A DNA stretch of 6,038 nt from Opitutaceae bacterium. GTDB lineage: Bacteria; Verrucomicrobiota; Verrucomicrobiia; Opitutales; Opitutaceae. The position numbers were made by a program, and so were the translations under genes. Below, one piece after another: positions 1-5,856 of this stretch; the stretch's first letter is position 1, and every line of letters begins with the position of its first letter. The DNA lies in assembly GCA_031254955.1 (NCBI GenBank), contig JAIRTK010000124.1, forward strand, positions 1 to 6,038, given 5' to 3'. The notes under the pieces are model-generated. The model saw nothing but the letters and a program-made list of their open reading frames with translations, was not told the origin of the DNA and did no database searches.

Positions 1-9
1 CGATTTTGC

Positions 10-107
10 TCTTTCTCTTTATTCTTTATCTTTCCTCTTTCTCTTCCTTCCTCCCATTACTGGTTGGAAACGAGGAGAAAGAGAAAGATAAAGAGGAAAG
101 AGAAAGA
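10..107. repeat. Polypyrimidine/polypurine inverted repeat
   Basis: The left arm (10-40) is almost pure pyrimidine on the + strand and the right arm (78-107) is almost pure purine. The reverse complement of the left arm matches the right arm with one single-base gap and two mismatches over about 31 positions. Pairing can continue weakly inward (41-46 with 72-77), leaving a loop of about 25 nt. A transcript would form a long stem, and the DNA has the strand asymmetry typical of H-DNA-prone tracts. Its function is unknown. Part of the match could be low-complexity drift, although the shared ATAAAG core argues for a real inverted repeat. Confidence 0.65.
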
Positions 108-157
108 AATGGGCAGCACGGCGGCTATCCATCCAAAAGAATAAATTTTGTTCGGAA

Positions 158-177
158 TTGGTATTACTCACTACCAA
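158..177. repeat. Short inverted repeat TTGGTA-N8-TACCAA
   Basis: There is a perfect 6-bp inverted repeat with an 8-nt spacer in AT-rich DNA. The size and symmetry would suit a small operator or a weak hairpin. Nothing nearby identifies a regulator, and a repeat of this length can arise by chance. Confidence 0.25.
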
Positions 178-323
178 CTAAACACGAGCCACTCACCGCC
201 CCTCCGAAGCCAGCCATCGGGACGCCGCTCAGCCGGGGCGCACTGCTTCGTTGCCTTGGAGCCTGCGTAACATCAGTAGCCGTGTTCGGAAACCCGGTTC
301 TCACCGTGCCTGATGCTATGCGT

Positions 324-360
324 AGCCGGTAGGAAGCCTCGGAGAGGCCTCCTACCGGCT
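324..360. repeat. Strong hairpin of the GCCGGTAGG/GGCCTCC repeat family
   Basis: AGCCGGTAGGA (324-334) pairs perfectly with TCCTACCGGCT (350-360). GCCTC (336-340) pairs with GAGGC (344-348) around a GGA triloop. This gives 16 paired positions out of 17. The core (336-359) matches the reverse complement of the left arm of the large inverted repeat at 5376-5507 over about 24 positions with one single-base indel, so they belong to the same dispersed family. It sits about 120 bp upstream of the large gene and has no T-run, so it is better read as a REP-like element than as an intrinsic terminator. Confidence 0.8.
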
Positions 361-380
361 TCGGACATGGGGCTAAGCAC

Positions 381-409
381 CTTGAATTTTGCTTCGCGGC
401 GAAATCAAG
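381..409. repeat. Hairpin before the protease gene
   Basis: CTTGAATTTTGC (381-392) can pair with GCGAAATCAAG (399-409) with one bulged A and one G-U pair around a TTCGCG loop. It lies about 75 bp upstream of the start codon. It could be the terminator of an upstream transcript or a 5' leader structure, but no T-run follows directly. No function can be assigned. Confidence 0.4.
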
Positions 410-482
410 ATTTCCGAATACGTCTGGTTAATAGTCTTGCATCCAGCAAAGACATCCCTTTCTTGCAACGTCCTCGCCTCTA

Positions 483-3400
483 ATGAAAAAGCCGCATGTT
501 TTGTTTGTATTTATAGTATTGTTGTTCTCCTCGGCGCTGATCACATGGATTGTCTCCCGCAATCCGGAACAGCACCCGTCCGATGACGCGGCTAAAACAG
601 TGACTGCGCCACCCGATTCGTCCGCATCTGGCGGGGATGACGGGAGGCGCGCGGCGCCGCATGACCACGCCCATGAGCATTCCGCCCAAGGAACCACGGC
701 TCCGACCCAGGCGGAGCGGGTGGCGGACGCCAACCCCGGCTTTGCCGACGCCCTCGCACGGGCAAACAAAGGCGACGCCTTCGCGTTTACCCTGCCCGGC
801 GGACGGCAGGTGTCGGGCGCCGTCAATGTCGTGACGCTCCGGCCCGACGGCACCCGCTACGTCGGCGGCAAACTCGACGGCTGGCGACGGGCCTCGTTTT
901 TCTTTTCCCTGAAGGACGGAAGCCCGCCGGGCGGCGACGTGCTCATCTTCGACGACGAGCGCGCCTTCGTCATCACCGACGGCGTCGACGGCCCGGTCTG
1001 GCAGGAAAAACACATCGGCGAGGTGATTTGTTATCCCTACCCGCCTGCTCCGGACGAACCCGTCCGCACGCAAACCTCCTTCGCCTCCGGCCAGCCCGCT
1101 CCGGAGGCCGCCGCCGCCGCGCCCACGCCGCGCGCCACGCCCGTGCCCGCCTACGAGAGTCGCCCCGGCGCGCCCGTCGTCCTCCTGCTCGTCTTTGACG
1201 GCGCCATCGTCGAGGGCACCAGATGGAACTCCCTCTATAACGACGGAGATCCCATCGTGGCCCCGCCCTCCACCCTCTCCTCCACGCAAATCCACCAAGT
1301 CTGGCAACGTGCCAGCGAGGACTATGCGCCCTTCAACATCAACGTTACCACCGACCCCGCCGCCTACGCGAGAGCCGCCTTTAACCACCGCATCCGCTGC
1401 ATCATCAGCCCTGACTATTCCTGGTATGAAAGAGCCGGCGGCGTGGCTACTGTGGGTGTGGTGGGAGATGATGGCGACATGTTGCCGTGCTGGGTGTTCA
1501 ACCCGAGCGTCGACGGCATCGCCGAGGCCGTCTCGCACGAAATCGGACACACTTTTGGCTTGAGGCACGACGGACGCAGCCCCCCCGATACCACCGGTGT
1601 TCTCTCCAGTGCCGACGGCGGATACTACTACGGCCACGGCGGTTCGAGCAAGCAGCAGATATCCGCCGCCCCCATGTCATGGGGAACCATCATGGGCGCC
1701 TCTTATTACACCTCGGTCAACCAATGGAGCAAAGGCGAATACCCCCTGGCAAAAAACATCGAACAGAAGAATCCGGACGACATTCACCTGATTGCCACCA
1801 AAATTCCCACCGCCACCCCCCTCCCCGGTTACGTTGACGACGGCATCGGCGCCACCGTCGCCACCGCCACCCCGCTCGCCATCTCGGGCACCTCGTTTGT
1901 CACGCAAGCCGGCGTCATCACCTCCGCCGCCGACGCCAATTACCACCGCCTCGTGCTGCCCGCGTCGCGCACGGTCGTCCTCCGCGCCGCGCCTGCCGTC
2001 GCCGGGGTGCGCATTCCCAATCTCAACATCGCCCTCGAACTTCAAGACGCCGTCGGCGGCACGCTCGTCACCTTCGGCACCAGCCACACCGAGGCCGCCG
2101 GCGCGACGACCGCCAACAAAACCTTCAACACCCTCTCCGCCACCGGCACGCTGGAGAACCTCGCCACCGGCACCTATTTTATAAAAATCACCGGCTGCGG
2201 CTTCAAAGACCCCGCCATCGACGGCTTCTCCAGCTACGGCAGCATCGGCCACTACCTTCTCAATGGCAGCATCGACGCGCCGCTCGCCGACGATACCGCC
2301 ACTCCCGTCATCACCGCCCAACCCGCCGCCGCCACGCTCGCCTACGCCGCCGGCGCGCTCGCCGTCAACGGCGACCCCGGCGCCCCGCTCACCCTCACCG
2401 TCACCGCCGCCGGCGCAGCCGCTCCGCTCACCTACCTCTGGCACAAGGATGACCGCCCCTTCGTCAACACCACCCGCGCCGACGGCGCCGCCATCTCCGG
2501 CGCGACCGCCGACACACTCGCCATCGCCAACCCCTCCCCCGCCGACTCCGGCGACTACTTCGTGCTCGTGACCGACGCCAATGGCCGCACCCTCGCCAGC
2601 CAGACGGCCACGGTCTCATTCGTCGCGCCGCCCGCGCCGTCCATCACGATGCAGCCGGCGAACTATGTGCTGCCGGACGCGCCGATCTCATCCAGCACCG
2701 CCACGTTTTCCGTCACCGCCGATTCCGACGCGCCTCTTTATTACCAATGGCTCAAGGACGGCCTCCCGCTCAACGCCTCGGGCCGCTACTCCGGCGTCAC
2801 CACCGGCACACTCAAGGTATCCTCGCTCACCAGCGCCGACATCACCGGCGGCGGCGATTCGCCCAAATACAGCGTCCGCGTTTCCAACGTCGCCGACAGC
2901 GTCACCTCTGCCTCCGCCGGCATCGAGATGAACGCAAACTCGCCCGCGCTCTCGGTCACGCCCGCCACCCGCTCCGTCGGCGTCGCCTCGGGCAGCACGA
3001 CCTTCGCCGTGGCCAACACCGGCGAAGGCACGCTGCCGTGGACGGCGGCGGTGACCGCCGGCGGCGGCTGGGCGCGCATCACCTCCGGCTCGACCGGCAC
3101 CAACGCCGGCACCATCACGCTGACCTACGAAGCGAACCCGCCCGGCGGCGCGGCGCGCACGGCGAAGATCGAAATCACCGCCCCCGGCGCCACCGGAAGC
3201 CCCGCCACCGTCTCGCTTGTGCAAGCGGCCAACTCGCGCCCGCCCGCGCTGGTGCTCACGCCGTCCATCCACTCCGTCGGCGTCGCCTCGGGCAGCACAA
3301 CCTTCACCGTGACCAACGCCGGCGAAGGCACGCTGGCCTGGTCCGCCTCGATGGCATCCGGCGCGCCCTGGGCGCGCATCAACTCCGGCTCGACCGGCAT

Positions 3401-5138
3401 CGCCGCCGGCACCATCACCGGCAGCGGAGCCAACATCATCACCGTCGCCTACGACGCAAACGCCGCCGGCTCCGCCGCGCGCGCGGCACTCCTCAACGTC
3501 ACCGCCCCCGGCGCCACCGGCAGCCCCGCCAGCGGCACCCTCGCCCAGAACGCAAACCCGCTCCCGCCCACCTTGACCGTGACCCTCGACCCGCAAGGCG
3601 GCGACCTCGGCGCGCAACCCGCGACCAAGACCGTGACGCGCGGCCAGTCCTACGGCGCGCTCCCGTCGCCATCGCGCGCCGGCCATCTCTTTGCCGGCTG
3701 GTGGACGGCTCCCGGTGGCGGCGGCGCGCAAGTATCCCCGAACACCGCCGTGCCCGCCGGCGCCGCCAACCACACGCTTCGCGCGAAATGGGCCGCCGTC
3801 CCGCCCGGCGCCGATGGCGATTACCTCATCATTGACCTCTCCGCCGGCCCGAACGCCACAAACTACCCCGTGAGCACCAGCGCCGCGCCGCCGGCGGACA
3901 TCGCCACCAACGCCGCCTGCCGCACCACCGAACTCTGGTTGCGCCGCGTGACCCCCGGCAGTTTTACGATGGGTTCCCCGGCAAACGAAACCGGACGCTA
4001 CCCGGACGAGACAGCGCACACCGTCACGCTCACGCAGCCCTACCACATCGGCCTTTTTGAAATCACTCAAAAACAATGGCATCTGGTCATGGGCGCGCCG
4101 CCGCCTCCCCCGTCCGCCGCCGCCGGCGACACACGACCGGTTGAGAACATCTCCTACAACGATATCCGAGGCGCGTCCGCCGGCGCCGGCTGGCCCGCCA
4201 GTGACGCCGTGGACGCGGATTCGTTCATCGGAAAACTCCGCGCCAAGACCGGACGCCTCTTCGACCTGCCCACCGAGGCGCAATGGGAGTATGCCGCCCG
4301 CGCCGGCACCACCACCGCCCTCAACAACGGCGCCAACCTCGCCGACGCCGGGGCGGACGCGAGCCTCGACGCACTTGGACGCTACGCCGGCAACAAATCC
4401 GACGGACAGGGCGGCCACGCGGACGGACAAACCACCGTCGGCGCCTACCTGCCAAACGCTTGGGGCCTCCACGACACGCATGGCAACGTGCAGGAATTTT
4501 GCCTCGACTGGCACGGCGCGCTGGCCGTGACACCGGCGCTCGACCCCAAAGGCGCGATCTCCGGCACCGAACGCGTGCTGCGCGGCGGAAGCTGGAGCCT
4601 CGACGCGAGCGAAGCCCGCTCCGCCGCCCGCGACGCCGCCGCCCCTGTCGCCATCAGCGCCGACATCGGCCTGCGCATCGTCGTCAACCCGTCCGCCGCG
4701 CTTGTGGTCGCGCCCGCCGCGCCGCAAACCATCGCCACCACGGCGGACACGCTCACCTTCACCATCACCAACACCGGCTCCGGCGCGATACCGTGGACGG
4801 CGGCGCTCTCCCCCGGCGCCGACTGGGCGCGCATCATCTCCGGCGCGAGCGGCACCGGCGACGGCACGCTCACCGTGGCTTGCGACGCCAACTCCGCCGG
4901 CGGCGCGCGCCGCTCGGTCACGCTCGTGATCACCACGGCCAATGCCGAAAACAGCCCCCTCTCCGTGACCATTGAGCAAGCCGCCGACACCACCACCAGC
5001 GGCAATAATAACAACGGCGGCACCACCGGGGGAAGCGGCGGCGACGGAGGAACCGGCGGTGGCGGCGGCATGGCCACGCTGCCCGGTTTGGTGCTGCTTG
5101 CCGCCCTGCTCGCCCTGCGGAAAAAGCGCGCGCGATAA
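483..5138 (+). CDS. Giant multidomain secreted zinc metalloprotease with Ig-like, BACON-like and FGE-like modules and a C-terminal sorting-type tail
   Basis: Predicted exported peptidase of 1551 residues. Residues 7-24 form a hydrophobic signal or anchor segment without a clear AxA site. A His-rich patch (60-66) and a prodomain (about 85-190) follow, with Cys183 a possible cysteine switch. The peptidase spans about 228-440: EDYAPFNINVTTD at 279, zinc motif HEIGHTFGLRHD (His352, Glu353, His356, His362), a Met-turn probably at M404 (TIMG), and QWSKGEY at 414, as in reprolysin-like metzincins. Next come a PPC-like domain (452-598), two Ig-like domains (608-714, 718-816), two BACON-like domains (820-916, 920-1024), an InlB-type B-repeat (1030-1105), an FGE/SUMF1-like domain (about 1148-1401; GSFTMGSP, LPTEAQWEYAAR, GNVQEF, RVLRGGSW) and a third BACON-like domain (1404-1502). 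It ends with a Gly/Asn linker, a hydrophobic stretch (1533-1545) and RKKRAR. ATG 483 is the only usual start after the in-frame stop at 432-434; no Shine-Dalgarno is visible. Peptidase call firm; substrate unknown; outer-domain boundaries approximate. Confidence 0.93.
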   Translation: MKKPHVLFVFIVLLFSSALITWIVSRNPEQHPSDDAAKTVTAPPDSSASGGDDGRRAAPHDHAHEHSAQGTTAPTQAERVADANPGFADALARANKGDAFAFTLPGGRQVSGAVNVVTLRPDGTRYVGGKLDGWRRASFFFSLKDGSPPGGDVLIFDDERAFVITDGVDGPVWQEKHIGEVICYPYPPAPDEPVRTQTSFASGQPAPEAAAAAPTPRATPVPAYESRPGAPVVLLLVFDGAIVEGTRWNSLYNDGDPIVAPPSTLSSTQIHQVWQRASEDYAPFNINVTTDPAAYARAAFNHRIRCIISPDYSWYERAGGVATVGVVGDDGDMLPCWVFNPSVDGIAEAVSHEIGHTFGLRHDGRSPPDTTGVLSSADGGYYYGHGGSSKQQISAAPMSWGTIMGASYYTSVNQWSKGEYPLAKNIEQKNPDDIHLIATKIPTATPLPGYVDDGIGATVATATPLAISGTSFVTQAGVITSAADANYHRLVLPASRTVVLRAAPAVAGVRIPNLNIALELQDAVGGTLVTFGTSHTEAAGATTANKTFNTLSATGTLENLATGTYFIKITGCGFKDPAIDGFSSYGSIGHYLLNGSIDAPLADDTATPVITAQPAAATLAYAAGALAVNGDPGAPLTLTVTAAGAAAPLTYLWHKDDRPFVNTTRADGAAISGATADTLAIANPSPADSGDYFVLVTDANGRTLASQTATVSFVAPPAPSITMQPANYVLPDAPISSSTATFSVTADSDAPLYYQWLKDGLPLNASGRYSGVTTGTLKVSSLTSADITGGGDSPKYSVRVSNVADSVTSASAGIEMNANSPALSVTPATRSVGVASGSTTFAVANTGEGTLPWTAAVTAGGGWARITSGSTGTNAGTITLTYEANPPGGAARTAKIEITAPGATGSPATVSLVQAANSRPPALVLTPSIHSVGVASGSTTFTVTNAGEGTLAWSASMASGAPWARINSGSTGIAAGTITGSGANIITVAYDANAAGSAARAALLNVTAPGATGSPASGTLAQNANPLPPTLTVTLDPQGGDLGAQPATKTVTRGQSYGALPSPSRAGHLFAGWWTAPGGGGAQVSPNTAVPAGAANHTLRAKWAAVPPGADGDYLIIDLSAGPNATNYPVSTSAAPPADIATNAACRTTELWLRRVTPGSFTMGSPANETGRYPDETAHTVTLTQPYHIGLFEITQKQWHLVMGAPPPPPSAAAGDTRPVENISYNDIRGASAGAGWPASDAVDADSFIGKLRAKTGRLFDLPTEAQWEYAARAGTTTALNNGANLADAGADASLDALGRYAGNKSDGQGGHADGQTTVGAYLPNAWGLHDTHGNVQEFCLDWHGALAVTPALDPKGAISGTERVLRGGSWSLDASEARSAARDAAAPVAISADIGLRIVVNPSAALVVAPAAPQTIATTADTLTFTITNTGSGAIPWTAALSPGADWARIISGASGTGDGTLTVACDANSAGGARRSVTLVITTANAENSPLSVTIEQAADTTTSGNNNNGGTTGGSGGDGGTGGGGGMATLPGLVLLAALLALRKKRAR
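2941..3420 (+). repeat. Tandem duplication encoding two BACON-like domains
   Basis: Within the large gene, 2972-3035 and 3272-3335 are 60/64 identical at exactly 300 bp spacing, and the flanking segments (2941-2950 with 3241-3250, and about 3069-3118 with 3369-3418) keep the same register. The encoded segments share SVGVASGSTTF and GWARI/PWARI-type motifs. The second copy then carries about seven extra residues (GSGANII) before its YDAN strand. The third BACON-like domain (about 4690-4990) is related in protein but clearly diverged in DNA. This points to a recent internal duplication or gene conversion. Confidence 0.85.
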
Positions 5139-5154
5139 TCCCTGATGCGATTGC

Positions 5155-5194
5155 GAGCGGCGGCATCGGAGCGGCGTCAGCCCCGCCGCCGCTC
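5155..5194 (+). terminator. Possible 3' hairpin of the protease gene
   Basis: GAGCGGCGGC (5155-5164) pairs perfectly with GCCGCCGCTC (5185-5194) around a 20-nt loop, starting 17 nt after the stop codon. The position suits a transcript end. No T-run follows (the next bases are TGAAAGAGG), so this is not a classical intrinsic terminator. It may instead protect the mRNA 3' end or be chance pairing in GC-rich DNA. Confidence 0.35.
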
Positions 5195-5210
5195 TGAAAG
5201 AGGAAATAAA

Positions 5211-5265
5211 CCACGGAGACGCGGAGGCCGGAGAGAGGATTGTTCTCACGCAGAGACACGGAGAG
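5211..5265. repeat. Degenerate CACGGAGAC-type octamer repeats
   Basis: Two clusters, CCACGGAGACGCGGAGG (5211-5227) and CACGCAGAGACACGGAGAG (5247-5265), are built from variants of an eight-base unit (ACGCGGAG, ACGCAGAG, ACACGGAG). They are separated by about 19 bp. I recall similar octamer tracts as common intergenic repeats in verrucomicrobial and other environmental genomes. No function is known to me. Confidence 0.6.
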
Positions 5266-5270
5266 CATGA

Positions 5271-5305
5271 GGGTGAGGGGTGAGTGGCGAGTGGTGAATA
5301 GTGAT
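5271..5305. repeat. Five tandem heptamers, consensus GGGTGAG/TGGTGAA
   Basis: Five consecutive seven-base units can be read: GGGTGAG, GGGTGAG, TGGCGAG, TGGTGAA, TAGTGAT. They become progressively more divergent from left to right. The array lies directly beside the octamer repeats and runs into the partial copy of the TTGGGAAAGGGTAT motif. It looks like a short slippage-prone tandem repeat. Confidence 0.65.
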
Positions 5306-5317
5306 ACCCTTTCCCAA
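5304..5317 (-). repeat. Partial, inverted copy of the TTGGGAAAGGGTAT motif
   Basis: The reverse complement of 5304-5317 is TTGGGAAAGGGTAT. It is identical to the first 14 bases of the direct repeat at 5693 and differs by one base from the copy at 5857. The palindromic half that follows in the other two copies is missing here. It is in the opposite orientation and about 375 bp from the nearest full copy. Confidence 0.6.
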
Positions 5318-5375
5318 TCAGATTCCAACTTTAGAGTTTTTCCTGTTTATTCTGTAGCATGGAAAATGGCAATTA

Positions 5376-5507
5376 GGCGCGGGAGCGCCGGTAGGGAGGC
5401 CTCTCCGAGGCCTCCGTGAAAACGCCGCGGGAGCCTATAAAATGCCAAACTCTTTTCTCCGCCCGGCGGAGGCCTTGGAGAGGCCACCCTACCGGCGCTC
5501 CCGCGCC
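5376..5507. repeat. 132-bp composite inverted repeat with 41-bp arms (REP/MITE-like)
   Basis: The left arm (5376-5416) and right arm (5467-5507) are inverted copies matching at 39 of 41 positions, with a 50-bp AT-richer spacer. The left arm folds into two hairpins of its own: GGCGC-GGGA-GCGCC (5376-5389), and a 9-bp stem GGAGGCCTC/GAGGCCTCC with a TCC triloop (5395-5415). The core is shared with the hairpin at 324-360. The architecture resembles bacterial interspersed mosaic elements (paired inverted REPs) or a small non-autonomous mobile element. No target-site duplication was recognised. Confidence 0.85.
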
Positions 5508-5574
5508 ATCCCATCATCTCCCATGCGACAAAATAAACGGGAAAAGCTCTAGCCGTCTTTAGGGTAGGGCATCA

Positions 5575-5674
5575 GGGCAGGGTGGTCTCGCCGAGACCGC
5601 CGACGTTTGCCGAGGAATCCCGCGCCGGTTGTCAGGTTTCTCGCTCCGCCCGGAACGGCGAAACCACCCTGCCC
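5575..5674. repeat. 100-bp inverted repeat with 19-bp arms
   Basis: The left arm GGGCAGGGTGGTCTCGCCG (5575-5593) and the reverse complement of the right arm (5656-5674) agree at 18 of 19 positions. The left arm overlaps a local hairpin, GGTCTC-GCC-GAGACC (5584-5598), extendable to 5581-5601 with one wobble pair. Near the right arm, GGTTTC (5636-5641) can pair with GAAACC (5659-5664). The plan of an outer inverted repeat with a small hairpin at each end is like the 5376-5507 element, but the sequence is different. Confidence 0.75.
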
Positions 5675-5692
5675 GCCACAAGCTATTTCTCC

Positions 5693-5737
5693 TTGGGAAA
5701 GGGTATGATACCCTATACCAGTGAACAGGACACTTTA
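5693..5737 (+). repeat. 45-bp direct repeat, copy 1, with AGGGTAT-G-ATACCCT palindrome
   Basis: This copy aligns without gaps to 5857-5901 at 33 of 45 positions. Identity is highest at the ends (TTGGGAA at the start, CACTTTA at the finish). Inside it is a perfect 7-bp palindrome around one base (5700-5714). TATGAT within the palindrome resembles a -10 element. The two copies lie 164 bp apart and bracket the paired hairpins at 5751-5840. Confidence 0.7.
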
Positions 5738-5750
5738 AAAGCAGAGCCAT

Positions 5751-5840
5751 GTAGGGGCTTCGCTTGCGAAGCCCGTTGCTGGTGCACGGCCTTTGCTGGT
5801 GCACGGCTATCAAGCCGGGCGTCGCAAGCGACGCCCCTGC
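5751..5840. repeat. Paired inverted hairpins GGGCTTCGC and GGGCGTCGC (REP-like pair)
   Basis: Hairpin A is GGGCTTCGC-TT-GCGAAGCCC (5755-5774). Hairpin B is GGGCGTCGC-AA-GCGACGCCC (5817-5836). Each is a perfect 9-bp stem with a 2-nt centre. The 25-base blocks 5751-5775 and 5816-5840 are inverted copies of each other at 22 of 25 positions. Two of the three differences fall on the two sides of one base pair, so both hairpins stay perfect. This is the layout of a bipartite REP/BIME element, in which each half is a palindrome and the halves are inverted. Confidence 0.85.
5776..5807. repeat. Tandem 15-bp direct repeat TTGCTGGTGCACGGC
   Basis: TTGCTGGTGCACGGC occurs at 5776-5790 and again at 5793-5807, a 17-bp period. 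Each copy holds a GTGCAC palindrome. The tandem lies in the loop between hairpins A and B. It looks like a local slippage duplication and would lengthen the spacer of the REP-like pair. Confidence 0.75.
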
Positions 5841-5856
5841 AAAAGAGTCATTTTCA

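Larger units (their letters stand above)
1..482. other. Upstream non-coding region
   Basis: No convincing gene is seen in this stretch. The open frames present are short, low in complexity or cross palindromes, and none resembles a protein family I know. It contains a purine/pyrimidine inverted repeat (10-107), a small inverted repeat TTGGTA/TACCAA (158-177), a strong 17-bp hairpin (324-360) and a second hairpin (381-409). The base composition is mixed and lower in GC than the following gene. Any promoter for the 483-5138 gene should lie here, but I could not identify a convincing -35/-10 pair. Confidence 0.7.

Noticed and set aside
6..332. A 108-codon + strand frame at the left edge
   Set aside because: It begins inside the pyrimidine/purine inverted repeat, ends in the hairpin and has no recognisable content.
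480..1637. A 385-codon minus-strand open frame
   Set aside because: It is an antisense shadow of the signal, prodomain and peptidase region, with low-complexity Gly/Arg/Val composition and no known motif.
1677..2444. A 255-codon minus-strand open frame
   Set aside because: It is extremely Gly-rich and lies opposite the PPC/Ig-coding part; the same codon-bias artefact explains it.
2747..3835. A 362-codon + strand open frame in another phase
   Set aside because: Its product is almost entirely Arg/His/Pro-rich, typical of a frameshifted reading of a GC-rich gene. The true frame has clear BACON-like and B-repeat motifs here.
3925..4685. Active formylglycine-generating enzyme and a sulfatase-maturation role
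   Set aside because: The fold signatures are present, but the catalytic cysteines expected after RGGSW are absent and no sulfatase gene is in the window.
2688..5249. An 853-codon open frame on the minus strand opposite the large gene
   Set aside because: It is rich in Gly, Arg and Ala, shows no recognisable domain, and mirrors a + strand gene with strongly GC-ending codons, which rarely produces stops in that antisense frame. The + frame carries clear motifs throughout.
5376..5840. CRISPR array
   Set aside because: The repeats are inverted, of several unrelated types and unevenly spaced; there is no regular repeat-spacer pattern and no cas gene.
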